The notes: generated by a model not told the origin, from the sequence alone. A stretch of DNA of 51,071 bases from an uncultured Oscillatoriales cyanobacterium (GCA_903893625.1 CAITND010000272.1:1-51071), one strand, 5' to 3'. Counted from the stretch's first letter, positions 1 to 8,842 are shown. Numbers and translations are program-made.

Positions 1-126
1 AGTAACATTGCCAGTTAGCAGTGCCAAAATAATGATAGTCAACACTACCCATAATTCATGTCTTTTGCCACGATTTTTCCGAAAATCCTTGACTAACTTC
101 AGTTGTTCAATTATACTGTTTAACAT
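1..126 (-). CDS. ISAs1-family transposase, N-terminal 42 codons only
   Basis: Translation from the ATG at 126 reads MLNSIIEQLKLVKDFRKNRG, followed by KRHELWVVLTIIILALLTGN. This is the typical N-terminal (DDE_Tnp_1-associated) segment of ISAs1-family transposases, which open with a 'DxRxxxGxxHxLxxxLxxxxxAxxxG' pattern. The catalytic DDE residues would lie beyond the window edge, so activity cannot be judged. Reading is leftwards, out of the window. The family assignment comes from recognising this N-terminus only. Confidence 0.7.
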   Translation of the reverse strand, partial: MLNSIIEQLKLVKDFRKNRGKRHELWVVLTIIILALLTGNVT

Positions 127-136
127 AGTTTTAAAA

Positions 137-2704
137 TCAAAAAAAGTGATCTCTTTTTGATTTTATCAAGAAAAGATCACTATTATTTTCTTTTTTACCC
201 CCGACTTTGAAAACGCCCTGCTTAATAAGGGGGGCTGGGGGGGGTTCAAGGGGTAAAGCGTGGAGGGGGAATAAATGCAAGGCGCGATAGGGAACTAAGA
301 CTAATTGCTGACAATTGGGGGGAATTTGGGAGATGAGGTGATCGAGTTCTAGTATTTCCGCTAATCTTTGCAGGTACGAGGGTAACTCCTGCTGCCAATG
401 GTTGTTATCGTTGAGATAATCGGTTAAATACTCCTCTTTCAACTGTTCTAAGGCATCTACGGCACTGCTATCGGTAGAGACAACGATGGGCTGTTGTCCT
501 TGGTGGGTGACGATGAAGGCTTGGATGCCTTTAGAGGTAACATACCACTCGACAATGGCGGTTTGTTGATTGACTAATGCCTTAATTTCCCCGTAGCCAA
601 TGGGGTCTACTTTTTGCCCGAAGCGGAATTTCGGGTCGTGGGGGGTGATTTCGGTGGCGATGAAGTCGTCGATTTCTTTGCGTAACTGGGTGAGGGTACG
701 GGAAATTTCGATGCGGGTGTCATCATTGTTGAAACTGTTGCTAAAGGAGAAGTCGCTACTGTCGCGTCTTTGCTGGAGGTTCCACCACTGTTGATATAAA
801 TAGTCGTAGCGTTCCCAGATTTCAGAGGAAACGTCTTTCGGTTTGAGGCGGGTAGCGGCAAGGAGTTCAACTAAGTTTCTGGCTTTGCTGCGTTCGGCAT
901 ATTCCAAGGCGGCGGCGTATTTGTTCAATTCTAGGCAGACTTCGACCATTTCCCGATAGAGTTTCTGCCATTTTTCCGCTAATTTCTGTTTATCTGCCTC
1001 GCCACCTTCAATGATGCCACTGCGAATCTCTTCTATAGTGTCGATAGCTTTGGCAAAGGTATCGTCGGCATTTTGTAATTGGAAAGCTTCACGATAAGCA
1101 ACTCCTAAATTAAATAAGGTTTCGGCATGGTTTTGAGGAAAGGCAGCACGGGTATAGATTTCTAATACCGCTTGATGTGCAGAAATAGCCAGTTTTAGGT
1201 TATCCTCCGGCTTTCCTTTGATGCGGTTTTGGTAAGCAGCCCCCAAGTTAGTTTGAGTCATTGCCCATTTTTGGGGAAAGGCTTCACGAGTATAGATTTC
1301 TAATGCAGCTTTAAAAGCAGCGATCGCCTTTTCTATGTTGTCCGCCCGCACCCCTTTGATACGGTCTAAGTAGGTATTCCCCAAGTTATTTTGCGTATCT
1401 GCCCATTGTTCAGGAAAAGCAGTACGAGTATAGATTTTTAATGCAGCTTGACAGGCAGCAATTGCCTTTTCCATGTTATCTTCCCGGTTCCCTTCTATGG
1501 GGTTAAGATAGGCTTTTCCCAAGTTATTTTGAGTCATTGCCCATTTTTCGGGATATTTTTCACGAGTACGAACTGTCAAAGCAGCTTCGTAGAACTTGAT
1601 AGCATCTTCCAGATTTGTTGCTCGTTTCCCTCGGATGCGTTGTCTGTAGACTTCCCCCAAGTTATTTTGAGTCGTTGCCCATTCTTCAGGAAAGGCTTCA
1701 GGAGTATAAACTTCTAAGGCAGCTTGTAGGGCAACAATAGCTCGTTCTTGGTTGTCCGCCTGCTCTCCTTTGATGTGGTCTAAGTAGGTATTCCCCAAGT
1801 TATTTTGAGTCATTGCCCATTCTTTGGGAGATGATTCACGGGTATAGACCTCTAATGCGGCTTGAAAGGTAGCAATAGCTGTTTCTAGGTTGTCTGCTTG
1901 CTTTCCTTTGATGCGCTTGCTGTAAGCAGTTGCCAAGTTATTTTGAATCATTGCCCATTCTTGGGGAGAGGATTCACGGGTATAGACCTTTAATGCCTTT
2001 TGATAGGCAGAAATTGCTCGTTCTTTGTTGTCGGCTTGCTCTCCTTCGATGCGATTACGGTAGGCAACACCCAAGTTAATTTGAGCTATTGCCCACGTTC
2101 TGGGGTCTTTCTGTTGGGTAAAAGTGGAAATGATTTCGTAAGCAGCAATCACAATTTCGAGATTATGCGATCGACTTCCCAAGGGAAAGTCACTGATTAA
2201 TTTAGCCAAGCTGCCAATATCGGCAGCAGTATTTAACGCTTTTCTTTCATCAGATTTACTTAAGTCTCGACTTGCCAAAATACTCAATTTTTGACTAGCC
2301 CATGCTTGCAATGTCTTGGCAAATCTCAAATTCAATTTATCTAGGTTCTTTTGCAGCAAGGGATAAACTACCGAGGGATTCCCTTGACTCTTATCAGTCG
2401 CTTGCAACAATTCCATTAAAAAATTGAAATACTCTTCGTCTGTCGCATTACCTTGAGTTTCCCGACCTTCACCCCCAGAGGCGTTGAGATATTCCCCCAC
2501 CTGTTGCGCCAGATTTCGCAAAAAACCCGCCTGATTCTCTTCCCCGGCTTCCTGTAACTGTTGCGCCACCTGTTGGCACACCTGCACAAAACCCTCATCT
2601 ACCAAATCGAGAGATTGATTCAGGATTTGGGGTTCCTCGCCATTGGGACAGGTGAGGAGTTGTTGAATTAAAGTGAGATAAGCTTGGATGCGTTCTTCAT
2701 TCAT
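137..2704 (-). pseudogene. TPR-CHAT domain protein, truncated by an insertion sequence
   Basis: The reading frame has 855 codons. After a helical N-terminal region come about eight tetratricopeptide repeats (roughly residues 200-540, period near 50), each carrying variants of 'WAMTQNNLGxxYxxRIKG'. A helical linker follows, then the start of a CHAT (caspase-HetF-associated) peptidase domain. The domain reaches 'LVPYRALHLFPLHAL' and then stops matching. Residues 1-828 are native; 829-855 are encoded by the insertion sequence (Q829 is the CAG of the IS tip). The CHAT catalytic His and Cys lie downstream of this point in the family, so the product should lack peptidase activity. TPR-CHAT proteins act in caspase-like signalling and defence, for example as Craspase/TPR-CHAT. 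The missing 3' part may lie beyond the IS outside the window. Confidence 0.8.
145..181. repeat. Hairpin in the leader of the ISAs1-type transposase
   Basis: Arms AGTGATCT (145-152) and AGATCACT (174-181), extended inward by T/A pairs with one bulged base. It sits between the IS terminus and the transposase ATG. It may block transcription or translation entering the element from outside; that role is inferred. Confidence 0.55.
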
Positions 2705-2716
2705 GGCAACCTTTGG

Positions 2717-2761
2717 GAAACGGGGTTTCTGAGTTAAGTCTGGTTAGATTAGGTTAATTAT
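2717..2761. repeat. 45-bp direct repeat, left copy, flanking the toxin-antitoxin pair
   Basis: Begins GAAACGGGGTTTCTGAG and ends GGTTAGATTAGGTTAATTAT. It matches 3439-3483 over 45 bp with one mismatch, in the same orientation. The two copies bracket the mazF/antitoxin genes. Confidence 0.9.
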
Positions 2762-3105
2762 AAACCCAAACAATAGCGAACAGTTTCTTCAACTTCTAAC
2801 ATTTTTTCATCGGATAACCTGCCTGCTGGTTGGTCGGGAAATCGATAGTGGTCGAGGGAACGAATTTGAAAACAGAGAAATACGGTTTCTAAAGGAAGTC
2901 CACTTTCTTCAGGTAAAACTCTAACATTGGTTGGAAAATCTTGGCGAATATTCGTGCCTTTTGTCCCCACAACTACCGTCACAACTAGAGGCAATTGATT
3001 GAGGGCGTCTATGGACAAAACTAAAACGGGTCGGGTTCCAGCCTGTTCTTTTCCCTGAATTGGGTTGAGATTAACAAAATAAATTTCTCCCCTTTTAATC
3101 GTCAT
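2758..3105 (-). CDS. MazF/PemK-family endoribonuclease toxin
   Basis: 115 aa, normal length for the family. It opens with 'RGEIYFVNLNPIQGKEQAGTRPVLVLS', the conserved PemK-like barrel start with the G-x-E-Q-x-G-x-RPV loop. It ends with a helix after 'LPLETVFLCFQIRSLD', which contains the family's conserved T and the Q-x-R/S-x-D segment. MazF toxins cut mRNA at short sequences and are held inactive by the antitoxin. Its ATG shares one base with the upstream stop codon (3105), so the two genes are translationally coupled with the antitoxin first. The gene's 3' end overlaps the left 45-bp repeat by a few bases. Confidence 0.9.
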   Translation of the reverse strand: MTIKRGEIYFVNLNPIQGKEQAGTRPVLVLSIDALNQLPLVVTVVVGTKGTNIRQDFPTNVRVLPEESGLPLETVFLCFQIRSLDHYRFPDQPAGRLSDEKMLEVEETVRYCLGL

Positions 3106-3353
3106 CAGTTTTCTAATCCATCCATTTCAGTAATTTCAAATTCTTGATTAATTGCCATCACTTCTTTTTGAATTTCTGAATCTTGAGCGAGTTCTTGAAG
3201 TTTTTGTTCTAGGGAAGATGAATCTGAAAATTTACCCGTGTTTTGGGTTTGGCTTTGGATTCGTTTAGCTAAATTTTCCAAAAGCCACTGTTGTTCTGCT
3301 AAGGATAATTTGCGGACATCACGAGCGATTTCTAATAGTTTAGGTGAAATCAT
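3105..3353 (-). CDS. Putative antitoxin partner of the MazF-type toxin
   Basis: 82 aa, acidic and rich in Gln/Glu, with an N-terminal helical segment (ISPKLLEIARDVRKLSLAEQ) and a charged, probably disordered C-terminus. I do not recognise a specific DNA-binding fold. The antitoxin call rests on size, its position directly upstream, and the one-base overlap with the toxin start. The probable promoter lies in 3354-3438. Antitoxins of this kind usually bind the toxin and repress the operon. Confidence 0.7.
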   Translation of the reverse strand: MISPKLLEIARDVRKLSLAEQQWLLENLAKRIQSQTQNTGKFSDSSSLEQKLQELAQDSEIQKEVMAINQEFEITEMDGLEN

Positions 3354-3438
3354 TTTATTGTGTCTTAAATCAGTATTTTTAGCAAAGAATAGTTTCCATT
3401 ATAGATGAGTTATTCACAACTGTGCCGTCACCTGTTGC

Positions 3439-3483
3439 GAAACGGGGTTTCTGAGTTAACTCTGGTTAGATTAGGTTAATTAT
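3439..3483. repeat. 45-bp direct repeat, right copy, flanking the toxin-antitoxin pair
   Basis: Same orientation as the copy at 2717-2761, with a single difference (TTAAC here against TTAAG there). The distance between copies is 722 bp, almost exactly the toxin-antitoxin unit with its promoter. Confidence 0.9.
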
Positions 3484-3576
3484 GGCAGAAATCGGTTTTT
3501 TTGTCCTGGCGGTTGCGGGGTGTTGATTATGAGGTACAGCCGAAAGCCTTGAAATAAATTTCCGGCTCAAAGCTAA

Positions 3577-3661
3577 AACCCGTTAAAACGGGTTAAGAAA
3601 GATAAGTATTTAGTTATCTTTAGATAACTTTAGCTTTCAGCCCGAACTTTAGTTCAGGGCT
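3577..3661. repeat. Cluster of three adjacent hairpins
   Basis: Hairpin 1: AACCCGTT (3577-3584) with AACGGGTT (3587-3594). Hairpin 2: AGTTATCT (3612-3619) with AGATAACT (3622-3629). Hairpin 3: AGCCCGAACT (3639-3648) with AGTTCaGGGCT (3651-3661, one bulged A). Related 'AGCCCTGAAC' repeats occur widely in cyanobacterial intergenic DNA. The cluster lies downstream of the hydrolase gene and could also end its transcript. Confidence 0.6.
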
Positions 3662-3760
3662 AACTCCTGGCTGATATTGATATAGTAATCGGTGTAGGAT
3701 TTGTGAAAAAATTCTGTAGGGGTGATGTTCATCTAACATTAGTGTCAACATAGAAAGTCA

Positions 3761-4627
3761 TTAATTAAGTAACCAATTTTGAATTAACAAAATTTGATCT
3801 TCTGCCATCAAAGCGGGTGCATGACCGATATTAGGAAGATGAACGACTTCTAAATTAGAATGATCTTGCTGCATTTTTTCAATCGTTTCTGCTAGTAATA
3901 ATTCTGAATTTTCTCCATGAATTAATAGGGTCGGACAGGTGACTTTAGACCAAGTATCCCATAATTCAATATCTTTTGAAGTAATTCCATTTTGTTCAGC
4001 AAAGGGAGCCGCGAGTTGCGGATCATAATGCCAACGATATCCGGCATCAGAATCAGGAACAATTAAAATATTTAATAATTGTTTCCATTGTTCATCGGTG
4101 AGATCTCCAAAGGGAGCATAAATTGAACGCAGGTTATTTTCTGCGAGTTCTAAATTAGAAAACTCTTTTGGACAAAATAATAAATATTTGGCAATTTTTT
4201 CCAGGGATTTTTGAGATAGGAATGCTCCGACATCATTTAAAACTAATTTTTTAATTTGTTGAGGGAATTGAGCCGCCATAAACATTCCCATAATTCCCCC
4301 TAGGGATGTTCCCAACCAATCAACCTGATGCAAATTTAACTGTTGTAGAAAATACACCAAATCAGCGAAATACGTCGGCCACATATAATTCTTCGGTTCT
4401 GTTAACCAATCACTATTTCCTCGACCGACTAAATCAGGACAAATAACTCGATAATGGGAGGCTAAAACCGTTGCTAAATTCTCAAAACTTCTCCCATTTA
4501 AGGTTAAACCATGAACACAAATTAAAACCTCTCGATTATTGGGATCTCCCCATTCCCAGTAAGCCATGCGATGTTCTTCGGGAGTCGGACAATCTATAAA
4601 ATCATATCGGGCAGTAAATTCTAACAT
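3761..4627 (-). CDS. Alpha/beta-fold hydrolase
   Basis: 288 aa. The fold is shown by the oxyanion-hole segment 'ICVHGLTLNGRSFENL', the nucleophile elbow 'WLGTSLGG' (catalytic Ser in G-T-S-L-G), the acid-strand region 'CPTLLIHGENSELL', and the catalytic His in 'LPNIGHAPALM' near the C-terminus. No signal peptide is visible, so it is probably cytoplasmic. The substrate cannot be told from sequence; esterase or lactonase-like activity is likely for this group. It is transcribed away from the acyl-ACP synthetase gene at 4832. Heptanucleotide repeats (4638-4681) lie just upstream of its start. Confidence 0.85.
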   Translation of the reverse strand: MLEFTARYDFIDCPTPEEHRMAYWEWGDPNNREVLICVHGLTLNGRSFENLATVLASHYRVICPDLVGRGNSDWLTEPKNYMWPTYFADLVYFLQQLNLHQVDWLGTSLGGIMGMFMAAQFPQQIKKLVLNDVGAFLSQKSLEKIAKYLLFCPKEFSNLELAENNLRSIYAPFGDLTDEQWKQLLNILIVPDSDAGYRWHYDPQLAAPFAEQNGITSKDIELWDTWSKVTCPTLLIHGENSELLLAETIEKMQQDHSNLEVVHLPNIGHAPALMAEDQILLIQNWLLN

Positions 4628-4637
4628 AAACTATAAT

Positions 4638-4681
4638 TGTTAACGGTTGACTGTTGATGGTTGACGGTTGACTGTTAACCC
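4638..4681. repeat. Short tandem heptanucleotide repeats (TTGACTG/TTGACGG type)
   Basis: About six imperfect 7-bp units (GGTTGAC TGTTGAT GGTTGAC and so on) ending at TGTTAACCC. The same heptamer theme recurs at 7330, 11810, 42645 and 49650, which fits the STRR class of cyanobacterial repeats. Confidence 0.75.
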
Positions 4682-4831
4682 AAACCTTCATCCCCTAAAT
4701 CTGAGCCAGACAAAAATCTGTCCTCTATTTATCTTGAGAGTCCTAAGCAAGATAGGATAATAGTCACAGTATAGAATCATCCGATTGTGGATGTTCCGAC
4801 CAACGTTGTTGACTGACTAAAATTGTTTGCT

Positions 4832-6784
4832 ATGATTAATCTAACTGACTGGCGTTCCCTGTATTCTTCTCTACAATGTTTTCCTGAAATTTGGCCAATT
4901 TTGGACAAAAATATCGGTCAAGTTATTGCGCTACATGACCCTCATGGGAAACCAGAAGTGCGTCTGAGCTATTCTCAAGTGTGGCAGCAAATTCAACAAT
5001 TTGCCACGGGGTTACAAACTCTTGGAATAGAGCCCACAACGGATGGGCTACCGCCACGCATTGCCCTATTCTCCGATGATAGCCCCCGTTGGATGATTGC
5101 GGATCAAGGAATACTCAGCGCTGGAGCGGCGGATGTTGTACGCGGGGGAACAGCCGATCCTGCCGAATTAGCTTATATTCTTAAAGATAGCGGTAGTATC
5201 GGCTTAGTGGTGGAAAACTTTGCCCTGTTGAAAAAATTGCGTCCTGAAATTGAAGATTTACCGATTCAATTTGTGATTTTGCTATCGGATGAAACCCCCA
5301 ATTCTCGTGATTTACCCACTATTCCGGTTTTAAACTTTAGTCAACTGATGGAAAAAGGGAAAAATACCCCTTTTAAACCTGTTCAATACAGTCGAGAAAC
5401 CTTAGCCACACTCCTCTATACTTCAGGAACAACCGGAAAACCTAAAGGAGTGATGTTAACTCATGGGAATTTACTGCATCAAATTAATGCTATTCCCGAT
5501 GTCATTAACCCCGACCCCGGAGAAGTGTTTCTGAGTATTCTTCCGACTTGGCATACCTTTGGACGCACCGGGCAATATTTTTGTTTATCCCAAGGTTGCA
5601 CCGTTGTTTATACGAGTATTCGCTATTTTAAACAAGATTTAAAGCAATTTAAACCCCATTATATGATCAGTGTGCCTCGTATTTGGGAATCGATTTATGA
5701 AGGCGCACAAAAACAATTTCGAGAACAATCTTCTAATCAACAAAAAATTGTTAATTTCTTCCTTTCTATCAGTGAAAGATATATTTTAGCTCGTCGGGTT
5801 GTGCAAGGATTAACTTTAAATTTAGAACCTCCTTCCACCTCTGAAAAATTCCTCGCTCAGTTACAAACTTGGATATTAGCGCCTTTGCATCGTTTAGGCG
5901 ATCGCTTAGTGTATCAAAAAGTTCGAGAAGCCACAGGGGGACAACTGAAATTTGCCATTAGTGGCGGAGGTTCCCTCGCTATGCACCTGGAGAATTTCTA
6001 TGAAAGTGTGGGCGTTAATTTATTAGTAGGCTATGGGTTAACTGAAACCGCCCCGGTGTTAAGTGCTCGTCGAGAATGGCATAATTTACGCGGGTCATCG
6101 GGTAGACCCATCCCCGAAACTGAACTCTGTATTGTTGACCCCGAAACCCGCCAAATCTTGCCCTGTGGTGAAAAAGGGTTAATCTTAGCACGGGGGCCCC
6201 AGGTGATGACGGGCTATTTTGAAAATCCCCAAGCCACAGCTAAAGCCATTGATCAAGATGGATGGTTTGATACCGGAGATTTAGGTTGGTTATCCCCGCG
6301 AAATGACTTGGTATTAACAGGTCGGGCAAAAGATACAATTGTCTTAACCAATGGTGAAAATATTGAACCCCAAGCCATTGAAGATGCTTGTTTACGCAGT
6401 CCCTATATTGACCAAATTATGTTAGTGGGTCAGGATCAAAAAAGCTTAGGGGCGTTAATTGTTCCTAATTTAGAGGCTTTAAAACAATGGGCAACTCGGC
6501 AAAATCTCAACTTGAAACTGCCGGAAGAAGCCCTTAACTCAACTCAGGGAATCACCTTAGACAGTCCCAACATTCAAAACCTGTTCCGAGAGGAACTCAA
6601 CCGGGAAGTCAAAAACCGTCCCAGTTATCGGATTGATGATCGGATCGGCTCGTTTCAGCTACTTCGAGAACCTTTCTCGATTGAAAATGGAATGTTAACC
6701 CAAACTTTGAAGGTCAAGCGCCCGGTTGTAATGGAACGCTACCGCGATATGATTAACAAAATGTATGAAACCGTCACCCGTTAG
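4832..6784 (+). CDS. aas: Long-chain acyl-ACP/acyl-CoA synthetase (AMP-forming)
   Basis: About 650 aa, the usual length for AMP-forming long-chain fatty acid ligases. Core motifs are the P-loop 'LLYTSGTTGKPKGVMLTHGN', 'GYGLTETAPVLS' (A5), 'GWFDTGDLGWL' (A7) and 'LTGRAKDTIVLTNGENIEP' (A8). The length and overall pattern resemble cyanobacterial Slr1609-like enzymes, which recycle free fatty acids onto acyl carrier protein. That substrate preference is known for the family and inferred here. The frame is open from a TTG at 4823, but the ATG at 4832 (MINLTDW) is the likelier start. The C-terminal lysine region 'GMLTQTLKVKRPVV' fits the A10 motif that completes the adenylation site. Confidence 0.9.
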   Translation: MINLTDWRSLYSSLQCFPEIWPILDKNIGQVIALHDPHGKPEVRLSYSQVWQQIQQFATGLQTLGIEPTTDGLPPRIALFSDDSPRWMIADQGILSAGAADVVRGGTADPAELAYILKDSGSIGLVVENFALLKKLRPEIEDLPIQFVILLSDETPNSRDLPTIPVLNFSQLMEKGKNTPFKPVQYSRETLATLLYTSGTTGKPKGVMLTHGNLLHQINAIPDVINPDPGEVFLSILPTWHTFGRTGQYFCLSQGCTVVYTSIRYFKQDLKQFKPHYMISVPRIWESIYEGAQKQFREQSSNQQKIVNFFLSISERYILARRVVQGLTLNLEPPSTSEKFLAQLQTWILAPLHRLGDRLVYQKVREATGGQLKFAISGGGSLAMHLENFYESVGVNLLVGYGLTETAPVLSARREWHNLRGSSGRPIPETELCIVDPETRQILPCGEKGLILARGPQVMTGYFENPQATAKAIDQDGWFDTGDLGWLSPRNDLVLTGRAKDTIVLTNGENIEPQAIEDACLRSPYIDQIMLVGQDQKSLGALIVPNLEALKQWATRQNLNLKLPEEALNSTQGITLDSPNIQNLFREELNREVKNRPSYRIDDRIGSFQLLREPFSIENGMLTQTLKVKRPVVMERYRDMINKMYETVTR

Positions 6785-6803
6785 CAGTCTAAGGTTGTGT
6801 ACG

Positions 6804-6821
6804 GGCGACGTGCGCGTCGCC
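6804..6821. repeat. GC-rich hairpin between the acyl-ACP synthetase and YlqD-like genes
   Basis: Perfect 7-bp stem GGCGACG (6804-6810) and CGTCGCC (6815-6821) with loop TGCG. It is followed by CTTTACG, a poor T-tract. It could weakly terminate the upstream transcript or be a dispersed repeat. Confidence 0.5.
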
Positions 6822-6872
6822 TTTACGTTGCACGGGTGACGGAGGACTGACAACGGACAGGCATAACAACTT

Positions 6873-7319
6873 ATGGACAATCTCAGACAATTACTGTTAA
6901 AACGACCGATCAACGTGAAAGCGGTGGTCACACCCCGTTGGAAGGAAGAAGCTCAACAGCAACTTCAAGTCCAAATTAATCAAATTGATAGTGAGTTGCA
7001 ACAGTTAGAAATGAACGGACAACGGATGGTGGCAGAAATTAAACGCCAAAGTCTGCATCCCCTTGGCCCCGACGCATTGCAACAAGTAGAAAATATACAA
7101 GTTCAGGTTAATGAACGCAAAAGTCAACTCTTAGATCAGAAAAATCAAAACTTGCAACAACTTCAACAAGTTCAAACCTTAGAACTTGAACAAGAAGTCA
7201 GTCAGGGACAAATTGAAAGTATCTTTACCGTTGTAGAAGGTGACAATTTGATCACTAAAATGCAAGTGGAAGTTCTTTTACGAGATGGTGTCATTGAAGA
7301 AATTCGCGGAGACATTTAA
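6873..7319 (+). CDS. YlqD-like conserved protein with a coiled coil
   Basis: 148 aa. It starts with 'LLLKRPINVKAVVTPRWKEEAQQQLQ', continues as a long Gln/Glu-rich helix (roughly residues 25-105) that should form a coiled coil, and ends with a small beta segment 'VEVLLRDGVIEEIRGDI'. This pattern matches the YlqD family, conserved in cyanobacteria and Firmicutes without a known function. No signal peptide or membrane segment is seen. It lies 88 bp after the acyl-ACP synthetase on the same strand, so co-transcription is possible. Confidence 0.7.
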   Translation: MDNLRQLLLKRPINVKAVVTPRWKEEAQQQLQVQINQIDSELQQLEMNGQRMVAEIKRQSLHPLGPDALQQVENIQVQVNERKSQLLDQKNQNLQQLQQVQTLELEQEVSQGQIESIFTVVEGDNLITKMQVEVLLRDGVIEEIRGDI

Positions 7320-7323
7320 AGAT

Positions 7324-7420
7324 TGTTGTCGGTTATCGGTTGACGGTTAATTGGGAATCGGGAATGGGCATTCTCGCAACACCTCAACAGTCGTAGGGGC
7401 GGGGTTCCCCCGCCCGGACA
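7324..7420. repeat. Heptanucleotide repeats plus a GC-rich hairpin upstream of pdhC
   Basis: TTGTCGGTTATCGGTTGACGG (7325-7345 region) is of the heptamer type. It is followed by a strong hairpin with GGGCGGGG (7397-7404) and CCCCGCCC (7408-7415) preceded by GTAG, a form common in cyanobacterial intergenic DNA. No regulatory site is evident. Confidence 0.6.
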
Positions 7421-7473
7421 TAGTAAACAATCAACACTGATTTCACGTTTGAACTCTATTTCTGATCACGCTT

Positions 7474-8754
7474 ATGGCAATTCATGAAGTTTTTATGCCC
7501 GCCCTGAGTTCCACGATGACCGAGGGTAAAATTGTTTCTTGGCAAAAGTCCCCCGGCGATAAAGTTGAAAAAGGGGAAACCGTTCTGATCGTTGAGTCAG
7601 ATAAAGCCGATATGGATGTAGAATCCTTCTATGAAGGCTATTTGGCAACGATTATTGTTCCGGCCGGAGAAGCCGCCCCTGTGGGCAATACCATTGCGTT
7701 AATCGCAGAAACCCAGGAGGAAATTGAACAGGCGAAACAGAAAGCCTCCTCTGCGAGTGCTTCAGTTTCGGCCCCAGCGACCGTAGCTCAACCCGTTGCA
7801 GCCAGTCCCGTTGTGGCGACGGCTGTTATGGAAGCGACCCCCGTAACTTCTCGGAATGGCCGAATTGTGGCTTCTCCGCGCGCCCGCAAATTAGCGAAAG
7901 AACTGAATTTAGATTTAGCGACATTAACCGGAAGTGGGCCTTATGGTCGCATCGTCGCAGAGGACGTGGAAACAGCCTCTGGACGTCCGGCTGCACCCCA
8001 GACTCAACCTCAGATCGTAGCCCCCGCCGTTAGTCAGCCTGTGGCTTCGGCTCCGGCTCCGGTGGCTGTAGCTGTTCCTCTGGGTCAAGTCGCACCCATG
8101 AACACCCTGCAAAATGCCGTTGTCAGAAATATGATGGCGAGTTTGTCCATTCCCGTGTTCCGGGTGGGATATACGATTACAACGGATGCTTTGGATCAGC
8201 TTTATAAACAACTGAAATCCAAAGGTGTAACCATGACGGCACTGTTAGCAAAAGCAGTGGCAGTAACGTTACAAAAACATCCGATTGTGAATGCCAGTTA
8301 TGTCGAAAATGGGACTCAATATCATGCTGGTATTAATATTGCGATCGCTGTAGCAATGCCCGATGGCGGTTTAATTACTCCGGTGTTAAAAAATGCCGAT
8401 CAAATTGATATTTATTCCCTGTCTCGAACTTGGCAAGATTTAGTCGAACGGTCTAGGGCTAAACAGTTACAACCTGATGAGTACAACAGTGGAACATTTA
8501 CCCTATCAAATTTGGGAATGTTTGGAGTGGATCGGTTTGATGCGATTTTACCTCCCGGCCAAGGTTCAATTTTGGCTGTAGGTGCGTCTCGTCCTCAATT
8601 AGTGGTTTCCCCCGATGGTTCAATGGCTGTTAAACGCCAAATGCAAGTGAATATTACTTGCGATCATCGAATTATTTATGGCGCTGATGCAGCCGCATTC
8701 CTGCAAAGTTTGGCAAAATTAATTGAAACCAACGTACAATCGTTAACGATGTAA
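7474..8754 (+). CDS. pdhC: Pyruvate dehydrogenase complex E2, dihydrolipoamide acetyltransferase
   Basis: 426 aa. An N-terminal lipoyl domain carries the lipoate-accepting lysine K44 in 'VESDKADMDVES'. An Ala/Pro/Val-rich hinge follows, then an E3/E1-binding domain ('ASPRARKLAKELNLDLATL', 'GPYGRIVAEDVE') near residues 130-165. A second Ala/Pro hinge leads to the C-terminal catalytic acyltransferase domain (about 205-426). The active-site segment reads 'CDHRIIYGADAAAFL', matching the HxxxD motif with Tyr in a position often held by Asp. The protein transfers the acetyl group to CoA in the pyruvate dehydrogenase complex, which links glycolysis to fatty-acid synthesis and the TCA pathway. It has a single lipoyl domain, as in cyanobacteria and plastids. 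Confidence 0.93.
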   Translation: MAIHEVFMPALSSTMTEGKIVSWQKSPGDKVEKGETVLIVESDKADMDVESFYEGYLATIIVPAGEAAPVGNTIALIAETQEEIEQAKQKASSASASVSAPATVAQPVAASPVVATAVMEATPVTSRNGRIVASPRARKLAKELNLDLATLTGSGPYGRIVAEDVETASGRPAAPQTQPQIVAPAVSQPVASAPAPVAVAVPLGQVAPMNTLQNAVVRNMMASLSIPVFRVGYTITTDALDQLYKQLKSKGVTMTALLAKAVAVTLQKHPIVNASYVENGTQYHAGINIAIAVAMPDGGLITPVLKNADQIDIYSLSRTWQDLVERSRAKQLQPDEYNSGTFTLSNLGMFGVDRFDAILPPGQGSILAVGASRPQLVVSPDGSMAVKRQMQVNITCDHRIIYGADAAAFLQSLAKLIETNVQSLTM

Positions 8755-8815
8755 ACGGTGTTTAAGGTGATTTATTTTCGCCTGATTCAACTATCTTTGT
8801 ACAACATAAACTTGT

Positions 8816-8832
8816 GGTGGGCATAGCCCACC
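8816..8832. repeat. GTGGGC/GCCCAC hairpin upstream of the oxidoreductase
   Basis: Stem GGTGGGC (8816-8822), loop ATA, GCCCACC (8826-8832), ending ten bases before the ATG at 8843. This is a common cyanobacterial dispersed repeat. Here it sits where a ribosome-binding site would be expected, so it may affect translation of the next gene. Confidence 0.6.
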
Positions 8833-8842
8833 CTACTTGTCT

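Larger units (their letters stand above)
1..220 (-). mobile_element. End of an ISAs1-family insertion sequence (partial, runs off the window)
   Basis: On the minus strand the element appears to begin at 220 with CAGGGCGTTTTCAAAGTC, which resembles the CAGGG-type terminal inverted repeats of ISAs1 elements. It continues through an untranslated leader with a hairpin (145-181) into a transposase start at 126. The other end and most of the transposase lie outside the window. The insertion truncates the TPR-CHAT gene on its right. Target-site duplication cannot be checked because the far end is missing. Confidence 0.7.
3354..3760. other. Gene-free stretch with a direct repeat and a hairpin cluster
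   Basis: About 400 bp between the antitoxin and the alpha/beta hydrolase. It holds the presumed toxin-antitoxin promoter, the right copy of the 45-bp direct repeat (3439-3483) and three hairpins in a row (3577-3661). No coding frame is convincing. Confidence 0.6.
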
